From: an uncultured Dysosmobacter sp.
GTDB taxonomy: Bacteria > Bacillota > Clostridia > Oscillospirales > Oscillospiraceae
NCBI RefSeq assembly: GCF_947631165.1
Contig: NZ_CANRKH010000005.1
Span: 1 to 64,000 of the forward strand
Length of the DNA stretch: 64,000 nt
Direction: 5' to 3'
The notes beneath the pieces were generated by a model. It was not told the DNA's origin, ran no database searches, and worked only from the letters and a program-made list of their open reading frames with translations. Of the stretch, positions 52,319-60,700 are shown in pieces. The number at the start of each line of letters is the position of its first letter. Positions within the stretch are counted from its first letter, which is position 1. The position numbers and the translations under genes were made by a program.

Positions 52319-52378
52319 TATAGCCGATCAACTTGAAAAATCGCAAATGATTTTTCAAAGCGGGACTTTGCCCGCCGG
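52319..52378. repeat. TATAG-family hairpin element, variant
   Basis: TATAG followed by ACTTGAAAAATCGCAAATGA/TTTTTCAA and then GCGGGACTTTGCCCGC. The two hairpin modules are in the same order as in the 27289 and 44010 elements, but no right-hand TATAG end is present. It sits 23 bases upstream of the kinase-fusion gene. The rest of the 52110-52400 gap is AT-rich with no gene seen. Confidence 0.5.
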
Positions 52379-52400
52379 AACAGGCAAAAGGAGAACAGCC

Positions 52401-53468
52401 ATGGACAGGGAACAGACCACAGCCGCGTATCTGCTGGACCAGTGTGCCCGGTATCCGGCCCTGGAGCTTCAGGATCTGCTGAAAGCCCTGTACCAGAGCG
52501 TGTTTGGCTGCGGCCACCTGTTGACGGAGAAGGCGGCGGAGCGGCTCAGGGCGGAGCTGGCGGCTCTGCCGCGGCAGGCCTCCGGGGAGGTGGAGCCGCT
52601 GGACGGTCCCTTCCGCCGGGTCCATCTGGGCTATCTGAAAGAGAGCGGCCTGTCGGAGAAGACGCTGTTCCGGCTGTTTGCCCTGTCGGCGGAGACGCCC
52701 GGGGGCGGGCCGGGGGAGCTGGAGGAAAAGCTGGCGGTACTGTGCTCCCTGGCGGAGGCGGGGCGGCTCCCCTTCCCTCCCGGCGAGACCGCTGAAGCCG
52801 TTGCCGCGTGGCGGCGGGCCGGTTTTCCCGCCTGCCATCACTCCAACGCTTTCCGGGCCGCTTACGCCCCGGCCTACCGGGTCGTCCGAAAGGATCTGGC
52901 CTGGGCGCTGCCCCTGCTGGCGGCCATCGACCGGCGGCTGGCAGAGGGAGGACGGCTGCTGCTGGCTATCGACGGCGGCAGTGCCAGCGGCAAGACGACT
53001 CTGGGGACGCTGCTGGCCCGGGTCTATGACTGCCATGTGTTCCACATGGACGACTTTTTTCTGCGGCCCTGCCAGCGGACGGCGGAGCGGCTGGCGGAGC
53101 CGGGCGGCAATGTGGACCGGGAGCGGTTCCTGGACGAGGTGCTGCTGCCCCTGTCCCGGGGCGAAATGGTCCGATACCGGCGGTATGACTGCCATACCCA
53201 GACGCTGGAGGCGGCGGTAGAGGTCCTGCCCAGAAAGCTGAACGTGGTGGAGGGGGCGTACAGCCTGCACCCTGCCCTGGCGGGCTATTACGGCCTGACG
53301 GCCTTTCTGCGGATCCCACCGGCAGTTCAGCGGGTCCGTATCCTGGCCCGGAACGGGACGGGGGTTGGAGAGCGGTTTTTTACGCAGTGGATCCCGCTGG
53401 AGGAGCGGTACTTTGCCGCCCTGGACCCGGCGGGCCGCTGTGATGTGATCCTGGAGGTGGAAGAATGA
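52401..53468 (+). CDS. Fusion of an unknown domain to a uridine-kinase-like P-loop domain
   Basis: A 355-residue protein. Residues 1-165 form a helical domain with conserved-looking VFGCGHLL and FPACHHSNAFRAAY segments that I cannot assign. Residues 185-355 are a P-loop kinase: Walker A DGGSASGKTT (191-200), FHMDDFFLRP as in uridine kinase, and a C-terminal region with RILARNGTGVGERFFTQWIP. AAAGGAGAAC precedes the ATG. It overlaps the DUF3842 gene by four bases. The substrate is not known; nucleoside or phosphoribulokinase-like activity is possible. Confidence 0.75.
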   Translation: MDREQTTAAYLLDQCARYPALELQDLLKALYQSVFGCGHLLTEKAAERLRAELAALPRQASGEVEPLDGPFRRVHLGYLKESGLSEKTLFRLFALSAETPGGGPGELEEKLAVLCSLAEAGRLPFPPGETAEAVAAWRRAGFPACHHSNAFRAAYAPAYRVVRKDLAWALPLLAAIDRRLAEGGRLLLAIDGGSASGKTTLGTLLARVYDCHVFHMDDFFLRPCQRTAERLAEPGGNVDRERFLDEVLLPLSRGEMVRYRRYDCHTQTLEAAVEVLPRKLNVVEGAYSLHPALAGYYGLTAFLRIPPAVQRVRILARNGTGVGERFFTQWIPLEERYFAALDPAGRCDVILEVEE

Positions 53469-53875
53469 AGAACGTCGTCGTGATCGACGGGCAGAGCGGC
53501 CGCATGGGCCAGCTGTTTATCGAGCGGGCCAGAGCGGCGGAGCTGCCCTGCGCCATTACTGCCGTCGGCGCCAATGCCATCGCCACTGCGGCCATGCTGA
53601 AGGCGGGGGCCTCCGCCGGTGCCACCGGGGAGAACCCGGTGCTGGTGGCCTGCCGGACGGCGGATATCATCGTTGGTCCCATCGGCATTCTGGCGGCGGA
53701 CGCCCTGCTGGGGGAGATCACTCCCGCCATGGCGGCGGCCGTGGGCCGGAGCGCCGCCAAAAAGCTGCTGCTGCCAGTGAACCAGTGCGGCAACATCGTG
53801 GTGGGGACCCAGGCCCTGACCCTGTCAAAGCTCATGGACGAGGCGGTGGAGCTGCTTCGGTCCATGTGTTGCTGA
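53465..53875 (+). CDS. DUF3842-family protein
   Basis: A 136-residue protein: VVVIDGQSGRMGQLFIERAR at the N-terminus, GANAIATAAMLKAGASAGAT and KKLLLPVNQCGNIVVGTQAL. These match the DUF3842 family, common in Clostridia, of unknown function. The start overlaps the stop of the kinase-like gene, so the two are coupled. Confidence 0.85.
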   Translation: MKNVVVIDGQSGRMGQLFIERARAAELPCAITAVGANAIATAAMLKAGASAGATGENPVLVACRTADIIVGPIGILAADALLGEITPAMAAAVGRSAAKKLLLPVNQCGNIVVGTQALTLSKLMDEAVELLRSMCC

Positions 53876-53982
53876 AGATCCGGCCAAGCCGGATACCCCT
53901 GCGCGTCATCCCCGCATAATCGCGCCCCAAGACGCGGCTCCCGTTCAAGACGGCAAACCATTTGAAAGGGAGAAGATCCAGT

Positions 53983-54510
53983 ATGAACAATCGATCTATC
54001 AAACACATGACCCTTGCGGCGGCATGCCTTGCCCTGTGCATGGTCCTGCCCTTCCTGACGGGACAGATCCCTCAGATCGGCGGGATGCTGTCCCCCATGC
54101 ACATCCCCGCCCTGCTGGCGGGCTTTCTCTGCGGCCCCTGGTGGGCGCTGGCGGTGGGGGCTATCGCACCGCTGCTGCGGCACTTCACGCTCCACATGCC
54201 GCCGCTGATCACCGCCGTGGCTATGAGCTTCGAGCTGGCGGCCTACGGCTGCTTTGCCGGACTGCTCTATCGAAAGCTGCCCAAAAAGACCTCCAGCGTT
54301 TACATCGCCCTCATCGCTGCCATGATCCTGGGGCGGCTGGTCTGGGGCGTGGTGATGGTGGTCATTTCCGGTGCCACCGGCAGCGCTTTCACCTGGGCGG
54401 CTTTTCTGGCGGGCGCCTTCACCAAGGCCATTCCCGGCATCATCCTCCACATCCTGCTGATCCCGGTGATCGTGCTGGCCCTGGAGCGGGCCGGACTGCT
54501 GGAAAAGTAA
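53983..54510 (+). CDS. ECF transporter S component, substrate unknown
   Basis: A 175-residue membrane protein with five or six helices (LAAACLALCMVLPFLTGQIP; HIPALLAGFLCGPWWALAVG; a C-terminal IILHILLIPVIVLALERAGL) and the AxxxA-type motif region typical of S components that dock to EcfT. The PMHIPALLAGFLCGP motif is shared with ThiW- and PanT-like members. AAAGGGAGAAG precedes the ATG. It lies 107 bases after DUF3842. No riboswitch was recognised upstream, so the vitamin is unknown. Confidence 0.8.
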   Translation: MNNRSIKHMTLAAACLALCMVLPFLTGQIPQIGGMLSPMHIPALLAGFLCGPWWALAVGAIAPLLRHFTLHMPPLITAVAMSFELAAYGCFAGLLYRKLPKKTSSVYIALIAAMILGRLVWGVVMVVISGATGSAFTWAAFLAGAFTKAIPGIILHILLIPVIVLALERAGLLEK

Positions 54511-54531
54511 AGCCCTCCGGCGTCAAACGCA

Positions 54532-54557
54532 AAACGGCCCCAAGGGCCGTTTTTTTG
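54532..54557 (+). terminator. Terminator after the S-component gene
   Basis: AAAACGGCCC and GGGCCGTTTT around CAA, then TTTG. Confidence 0.88.
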
Positions 54558-54606
54558 CGCCTTGGAGCGGAGCGGCTTGACGGAAGGGAAACCGGCGAGG
54601 TATGCT

Positions 54607-54671
54607 TATATTGGATTACAAACTGGAAGATCTTTGCAATCTTCCGCCGGCAGGCCTTTGGGCTGCCGGAC
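54607..54671. repeat. Two adjacent hairpins, possible diverged TATAG-type element
   Basis: TATA near 54607, GGAAGATCTTTGCAATCTTCC in outline (54625-54645) and CCGGCAGGCC/GGCTGCCGG (54647-54669) follow the two-hairpin plan of the TATAG family without clear sequence identity. The rest of the 54558-54842 gap contains a GAAGAGGGCCTCTTTGATC stretch and no gene that I can support. Confidence 0.3.
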
Positions 54672-54842
54672 GATGTTGCCCGTGGGGGTCCACGATGAAA
54701 TCAGATACGCGGGCTGCTCGTGCGGTTTGCGGCGGCAAATGATACCGCTGCTTTGAAGAGGGCCTCTTTGATCCCCTTCAAGCGTGCCGACGCCCGTGAC
54801 GAGTGCCTGGCGGCCCCGCCGCCGCGAAACAGGAGGATGCCG

Positions 54843-55412
54843 ATGACCAATGAGAACCGGACGAAATGCAGCCTGGACAGCGCCCTGCGGACGCTGTTGG
54901 CCAAAAAGCCGCTGGACCAGATCCGGGTCCGGGAGGTGACGGACCTGTGCGCCATCCGGCGGCAGTCCTTTTATTACCACTTTCCCGACGTTTACGCGCT
55001 TTACGACTGGTCCCTGGAGCGGGAGAGTGCCGCACTCTGCCGGCTGCAGGAGGACTGCCTCACCTGGCAGCAGGCGTTGGGCACGCTGCTGGGCCATATG
55101 ACAGAGCAGCAGCCCTACTATCTGGCGCTGCTGGAGCTGCGGGGCCAGGAGGGCCTGGCGCGGGTCCTGGACCCAGCCCTGGACCGGCTGTTGGCGGAGA
55201 CGGTGGACTATTACCGCCGCCGCTGCGGCGTTCCGGCGGAAGAGGACCCGGCAGGCCCGGTATACTGGAAAACCGTATTGCTGGCCCTGCTGGAGGGCTG
55301 GCTTCGGGGCGGACTGGCCCAGCCGCCGGAGGAGCTGATCCGCCGGCTGGAGGTCTCCGTCCAGCGGGAGACCCTGGGAGCGGCATGGCAGAACATGGCT
55401 CGCTGGGCATAG
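54843..55412 (+). CDS. TetR-family transcriptional regulator (DhaS-like)
   Basis: A 189-residue protein with a TetR helix-turn-helix: DSALRTLLAKKPLDQIRVRE, VTDLCAIRRQSFYYHFPDVY, then an all-helical ligand domain. The pattern resembles the DhaS/SczA-type subgroup. AGGAGG lies six bases before ATG 54843, which decides the start over longer frames. The target is unknown; neighbours give no clear hint. Two palindromic terminators follow. Confidence 0.87.
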   Translation: MTNENRTKCSLDSALRTLLAKKPLDQIRVREVTDLCAIRRQSFYYHFPDVYALYDWSLERESAALCRLQEDCLTWQQALGTLLGHMTEQQPYYLALLELRGQEGLARVLDPALDRLLAETVDYYRRRCGVPAEEDPAGPVYWKTVLLALLEGWLRGGLAQPPEELIRRLEVSVQRETLGAAWQNMARWA

Positions 55413-55413
55413 C

Positions 55414-55453
55414 GGCAAAATCCGGACAGGGGGGTCCCCTGTCCGGATTTTGC
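55414..55453. terminator. Palindromic terminator after the TetR gene
   Basis: GGCAAAATCCGGACAGGG and CCCTGTCCGGATTTTGCC around GGGT, a long perfect stem. Confidence 0.8.
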
Positions 55454-55513
55454 CTGCTGTGGCCCTGCCGCACATCTGTACCATTTTCACGGTATCCGGC
55501 GTTTTTTGATTAT

Positions 55514-55553
55514 AAAAAGAAGGACAGGGGGATCCCCCCTGTCCTTCTTTTTT
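55514..55553. terminator. Second palindromic terminator
   Basis: AAAAAGAAGGACAGGGGG and CCCCCTGTCCTTCTTTTT around ATC, ending in a T-run. ACAGGGGG/CCCCCTGT is shared with the hairpin 100 bases upstream. Confidence 0.85.
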
Positions 55554-55573
55554 CCTGTTGGGCGGGGACGGGA

Positions 55574-55638
55574 TTTTGACAATTTTAGCCAAACTGTCAA
55601 AAAACCGACGTTTTGACAAAAAGTGACCGTTTTTGTCA
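55574..55638. promoter_or_regulatory. Array of TTTTGACA half-sites (probable operator)
   Basis: TTTTGACA (55574-55581), inverted TGTCAAAA (55595-55602), direct TTTTGACA (55611-55618) and TTTTTGTCA (55630-55638) form alternating half-sites over 65 bases. They lie just upstream of TATAAT (55653-55658), the likely -10 of the next gene, so a dimeric regulator probably binds here; the TetR protein upstream is a candidate. Confidence 0.5.
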
Positions 55639-55679
55639 GAATCTCCCTATCCTATAATGCGCCATACAGGAGTGATGAT

Positions 55680-56012
55680 GTGAAAAAAGTTTGCTATGCG
55701 GTAATGCTGCAAAGCCAGTTGGGGCCGCGCAGCGGCGAACTGGTCCTGCGGGAGGACGCTCCGGTGGTCACGGGGACCCTCAGTCTGCTGGGCCACCACA
55801 ACCGCTTTTCCGGAAGTGTGCTGCAAAGCGGAAAGTACCTCATTTCAGGAGCGCTGCGCTCTCCGGTGGATAAGGAGCCATACGACGCTATTTTCACCGT
55901 GGAGGGCGGACGCCTCTCCGGCGGCCTGATAACCCGCCACGGCTGCTGGGATCTCACCGGCGTCCAGGCGGCCCCCGCGGCGGCGCGCCTGGAGCCGGAC
56001 ACGGAGTGCTGA
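55680..56012 (+). CDS. Conserved-looking hypothetical protein
   Basis: A 110-residue protein from GTG 55680, preceded by CAGGAGTGAT; no ATG lies nearby in frame. The sequence is mostly beta: KKVCYAVMLQSQLGPRSGEL, DAPVVTGTLSLLGHHNRFSG and YLISGALRSPVDKEPYDAIF. The regular GT/GS turns suggest a small beta-sandwich or barrel. I do not recognise the family. It is under a clear TATAAT box and an operator-like array. Confidence 0.65.
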   Translation: MKKVCYAVMLQSQLGPRSGELVLREDAPVVTGTLSLLGHHNRFSGSVLQSGKYLISGALRSPVDKEPYDAIFTVEGGRLSGGLITRHGCWDLTGVQAAPAAARLEPDTEC

Positions 56013-56029
56013 GACTGCCCTAGGGCGGA

Positions 56030-56057
56030 CAGGCGGATTTTTCCAAAAATCCGCCTG
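56030..56057 (+). terminator. Terminator after the hypothetical gene
   Basis: CAGGCGGATTTTT and AAAAATCCGCCTG around CC. The T-run is inside the stem; a weak TTTG follows. Confidence 0.7.
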
Positions 56058-56090
56058 ATTTGTCATGCAAAGATAACGAAGGAGACGGCT

Positions 56091-57374
56091 ATGCGGGAAT
56101 ACAAAGTCAACCGGCCTGACAGCGAGGCCATGGCGCGCATCCTGGCCCGGGAGCGGGTCGGTCCGGAGGGGACCGTCCTGCGCCTCGCCTGGCTGGCGGG
56201 GCTGGCCCGGGAGGAGATCGCGGCCCTGACCTGGGACCGGGTCGACTTCGACAGCGCCCTGCTCCGCCTGCCGGACCGCGTAGTCCCCCTGGAGCCGGAG
56301 CTGCAGGCCCACCTCCTGCGTCTCCGGGAGGCCAGCGGCGCGATCTCCCCCTATGTAGTCCTGTCCTCCCGGGCGAAAACGCCCCTGCAGCCGGAGTCCA
56401 TCTCCCGTCTTGCCCGCCTTGCCCTGGACCGGGAGGGCCAGACCGCCGTGCGATTGATGGACCTCCGCCACGACTGGATCATCCGCCAGCTGGCGGAGCA
56501 GGACTGGCCCGCCGTGGCCCGGATCAGCGGCGTGGAGGTCCCCGCCCTCCAGGCCCGCTTCGCCCCCTACGTGGAAAAACGCCCCGCCTCCCGCCGCGCC
56601 GCCCCCCGCGTCGACGAATTCAAGCTGTGGAAGCTCCTGCAATCAGAGCGGAACACACCGGCGGGCCTTGCCCTGTGGCTGGCGTGGCAGCTGGGCCTGC
56701 AGGCCCGGGAGATCGCGGCCCTCACCTGGGACCAGGTGGACTTTGACGCCGACCTGCTCCGCCTGCCGGACCGGCAGGTCCCCCTGACCAACGCCGTCCG
56801 CCGGATGCTGGAGGACGCCCGCCGCCGCGCCCCTGCCGGCGAACCCCACGTTCTTTTGACGGAGCGCTCCCGCAAGCCCCTGGACCTGCCCCGCCTGTCC
56901 CGTCTGGCCCGGGCGGCCCTGATCCGGGGCGGCATGGAGCAGGTGCAGCTCCGGGATCTCCGCCGGGACGAGAGCCGCCAGAGCGAGGACGCCCGCATCC
57001 TGGACGCGGCCCTTTCCGCCGGAGCGCTGTCCCGGGGGGACGTGATGGCCCTGCTGGGCCTGTCCAAGACCGCCGCCCACGCCCGCCTCCGCCGCCTGAC
57101 GGAGCAGCGGAAGCTGGTCCGCGTCGGCGGCAAATACTACCCCCCCGGCTCGGTGGTCCCGCCGGAGCGCCACCTGTCCGTCATCCGCGCCTACCTGGAG
57201 CGGGAGGGCTTCGCCTACCGCCAGGACATCGCCGCCCTGCTCCACATCCAGCGCAAGCAGTGCACCCTGGTGCTCCGCCGCCTGGTGGCCGCCGGAGAGC
57301 TGGTCCAGTCCGGCCAGCGTTACTACCTCCCCGCCCCGTCCCAGGAGACGCCCCCCGCCCTCACGGCGAAGTGA
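56091..57374 (+). CDS. Tandem dead tyrosine-recombinase-like domains fused to two winged helices
   Basis: A 427-residue protein. Residues 30-160 and 195-300 are two related units, each with the integrase box I region (LAGLAREEIAALTWDRVDFD and LGLQAREIAALTWDQVDFDA) and then the RLPDR..PL strand. Catalytic residues look lost: the box I Arg is Ala or Gln, the HxxR His is Met (MDLRH) or Arg (RDLRR), and the nucleophile Tyr position of unit one reads Phe (ARFAPY). Residues 305-350 and 357-415 are winged-helix-like (SRGDVMALLGLSKTAAHARL; YRQDIAALLHIQRKQCTLVL). It is probably a DNA-binding regulator derived from an integrase. GAAGGAGAC precedes the ATG. Confidence 0.7.
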   Translation: MREYKVNRPDSEAMARILARERVGPEGTVLRLAWLAGLAREEIAALTWDRVDFDSALLRLPDRVVPLEPELQAHLLRLREASGAISPYVVLSSRAKTPLQPESISRLARLALDREGQTAVRLMDLRHDWIIRQLAEQDWPAVARISGVEVPALQARFAPYVEKRPASRRAAPRVDEFKLWKLLQSERNTPAGLALWLAWQLGLQAREIAALTWDQVDFDADLLRLPDRQVPLTNAVRRMLEDARRRAPAGEPHVLLTERSRKPLDLPRLSRLARAALIRGGMEQVQLRDLRRDESRQSEDARILDAALSAGALSRGDVMALLGLSKTAAHARLRRLTEQRKLVRVGGKYYPPGSVVPPERHLSVIRAYLEREGFAYRQDIAALLHIQRKQCTLVLRRLVAAGELVQSGQRYYLPAPSQETPPALTAK

Positions 57375-57385
57375 TGGAAAAGCGG

Positions 57386-57412
57386 ATTCGCGCCCGCGGG
57401 CGCGAAAAAATG
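57386..57412 (+). terminator. Terminator after the integrase-like gene
   Basis: TTCGCGCCCG and CGGGCGCGAA pair tightly and are followed by AAAAAATG; strong stem, A-rich rather than T-rich tail. Confidence 0.6.
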
Positions 57413-57414
57413 AA

Positions 57415-57788
57415 ATCTGTTTTTTCCGGCGGCGTGTACGTCGGGAAAAACACTTCTCGGCCCGCAAGTGTACGAGTTGGCGGCCGCCAACGAGTGCGCG
57501 CAGCGGGCCGTAGCTTTCTCAAAAAAGTGGCTGTGCCGCTTTTTTGAAGGCATGTTACCTCTTCCAGACAACTTGCCGCGACCCTTTCATCCCCCCTTTT
57601 CACTTCCGTTAAAAGACCCGCCAAACCCTTGCGCCCCAAGGAATTTTATCGTAACGTAGCCTTGCGGAGAGCGCCGGAGGCATTCTGCCTGCCGAAAACT
57701 ACGGGGTTGGCTAGCCCCCGATGCCGTTGCCCGAACGGCGGAGGCTCCCGGCGTGCTTCGCAAAAATTTTAAAGGAGGAAAACACCCC
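57415..57788. other. Long structured leader upstream of the S-layer-type gene
   Basis: A gene-free stretch with a perfect 16-base palindrome GTTGGCGGCCGCCAAC near 57475-57490, outer CGGCCCGC/GCGGGCCG arms, and TCAAAAAAGTGGC/GCCGCTTTTTTGA (57517-57546), which is terminator-like. The last 130 bases contain GGAGAGCGCCGGAGGC, CTACGGGGTTGGCTAGCCCC and a GCCGTTGCCCGAACGGC stem. A riboswitch is conceivable, but I could not match a known class. Confidence 0.45.
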
Positions 57789-60700
57789 ATGAAGAAGTTC
57801 CTTTCTCTGGTTCTGGCTCTGGTGATGACCATGTCCCTGGTCACTGTCAGCGCCGGCGCCAAGGACTTCACGGACGACGACAAGATCACCTATGAAGAAG
57901 CCGTCAACGTGATCTCCGAGATTGGAGTTGTCGACGGTTATACCGACGGCAAGTTCAATCCCACCAACGTCCTGACCCGTCAGGCCGCCGCCAAGATCAT
58001 CTGCAACATGATCCTTGGCCCCACCACCGCAGCCGAGCTGCACGCGGACACCGCTCCTTATAAGGACGTGCCCGTCACCAGCGATTTCGCTGGCTACATC
58101 GCTTACTGCCAGAAGGAAGGCATCATCAGCGGCTATGCCGACGGTTCCTTCCGTCCCGGCAACACCCTGACCAGCTATGCTTTCATGAAGATGCTGCTGG
58201 GCGCCCTGGGCTATGACGCCACCGTCGAGCAGTACACCGGCGCCAACTGGTCCATCAACGTGGCCAAGCGCGCCATCAACGCCGGCCTGACCAAGGGCCT
58301 GCAGGGCGAGTTCAACGGCATCAAGGCCGTGACCCGTGAAGAGGCCTGCCTGTTTGCGTTCAATACCCTGAAGGCCGACCTGGTGGAGTATGAGACCAGC
58401 CTGGGCGTCACCGCCGCTGGCAATCTGACCAGCCTGGCTCAGGCCAAGGCCCAGCAGTGGAACAACTCCGCTACCCGCAAGACCAACATCAAGGATGACG
58501 AGTACATCCAGTTCGCCGAGCAGTATTTCCCCAAGCTGGTTCGCGACGATGATACCGATGATTTCGGCCGTCCCTCCAGCGAGTGGAGCTACAATAAGAA
58601 GGACATTGGCACCTATGTCAACACCGATCTGCTGACCGCTACCTACACCAAGAAGGTCGAGGGCGGCGACGTTTACAGCGACATTGGATCCAATGCCTGC
58701 GAGTTCGATCTGGAGTACTGGGTCGACGGCGTACAGCTGAACAAGGCCGATACCGAGACTGAGGCTGCGAAGCTGGAAAAGAAGAATGACGAGAAGATGT
58801 CCTCCACCGGCAAGGGCGTCCTGACCGAGGTCTTTGTGGATGCCGACAAGGAAGAGACCACCATCGTTGTCATCAACACTTATCTGGCCGAGGTTGCCGC
58901 CGATTACAGCGAGAAGAACGAAAATGTCCGTCTGGATGTTTATACCAGCGTCAAGAAGGGCACCGCTCCTACCACTCTCTCCACGACTTACACCGTCAGC
59001 AGCGATGATGTGGACGGGCTGGAGGACCTGAAGGAAGACGACATGGTCCTGGTCAACATCGCTGACGACGAGGTCGTCATCGTCAAGGATGTTGAGGTGG
59101 TTGAGGAAGTTGAGATTACTTCTTACTCCACTGGTTATGCTGATGCGGATTCCAAGGACGATTACAAGCTGACCAAGCTGACCGCTGACGGCACCAAGTA
59201 TGAGACCGCCGCAAAGGCTTATGAGGACGCTGAGGTCCTGTATGACTATGCTGTTGAGCAGCTGGATGACGCGACCTTCGACCTGTATCTGGATCCCTAT
59301 GGCTATGTCATTGGTGCCCGTCAGGTCGATGCCGACGATAACTACATGTTCGTGGTCGGCTATGAGAAGAGCAGCTCTTACCTGGCTTCCTCCATTGACG
59401 AGGCCCTGGTGATCTTCACCGACGGCACCATGAAGACCGTCGACATCAAGAGCAAGGATTTGGATGAGACCGACGCTGACGCTCTGGACCTGAGCGGTAC
59501 TCCCGGCGGCAACGCCAACGTCAACCGCTGGTTCACCTACACCGTGAAGAACGATGTGTACAACCTGGAAGAGCTGGTCGAGCGTCAGATCGCCGACACG
59601 GAGACCACCAAGCTGGACAAGGAGAACATCTCTGTCCATAACGATGATGATGTTGCCCACGGCAACAACGACTCCGTGTTCATCGCCGTTAAGGTCGATG
59701 ATGATGTGGATGAGGACGGCTCTATCGTCAAGGTCGAGGACGTTTCCACCGGCATCAAGCACTCTTCTCTGGAAGTCAAGTACAGTGCTGATCTGGGCAA
59801 CTTTGACGGCGAGGATGACGACGAAATGATCTTCGCCATCTACAACAAGAACGGCTACATCACTTACGCCGTGGTCGTTGGCAAGAGCGCCGGTGCTTCC
59901 GAGAAGCTGGTGTATCTGACCTCTAACATCAAGGCCAAGTCCCTGGTGGACGGCGACTACATCTACACCTACGAGGCCATCACCAAGGACGGCGCTGTTG
60001 AAGTCCAGTCCTTCGAGGCCAAGGACAATGGTGAGAACCACGATCCTAAGAAGAAGACAAACCTGGAACTGGGCAACCTGTATATGGCTTCCTTCGACAA
60101 GGACGGCGTTATCACCGAGATGGAGTTCCTGGAGGATTCCGAGATTCTGCAGACCAAGACTTACAAGGATGACGGCTATGCCCTGACCCGCATTGCGGAT
60201 GCGCAGGAGCTGTACGCCAAGGGCGACACCCTGTATTATAACCGCACCGATAATAAGCAGTACATCCTGCTGGATGAGGACTGCAAGTTCTTCGTCCGGG
60301 CCAGCGACGACGATGAGGACGAGTACGAGGAGTACGGCAACATCAAGTCCGCGCTGAGCGCCATTGGTGAGGACAGCTTCTTTACCGGCGCCATCGCCGC
60401 CATCGTTGACGACGTTGGTATTGCCACCGTCCTGATTCTGAACGACACTTATGAGGAGAACGATAAGCAGCCCAGCGGCACTGTTACCGGCAGCGGCGAT
60501 ATGCACGTGGATGACCGCTATGCTCCTGTCTACACCGAGGCTGGTATCAAAGTGACGACCTCCGGCGACACCACCACCATCCTGGTGGACCGCGCCGCTC
60601 TGAAGGAGTTCGCCAACAATGAAGCCAATGCGGGCGATGTGGCCTTCATGGAAGGCACTACGCAGCCTGGCTATCTGTGGGTCGGCGTGAACTTCGAGGC

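Noticed and set aside
57650-57788. c-di-GMP or c-di-AMP riboswitch before the S-layer-type gene
   Set aside because: Some GC-rich stems are suggestive, but the conserved core nucleotides of either class could not be lined up.
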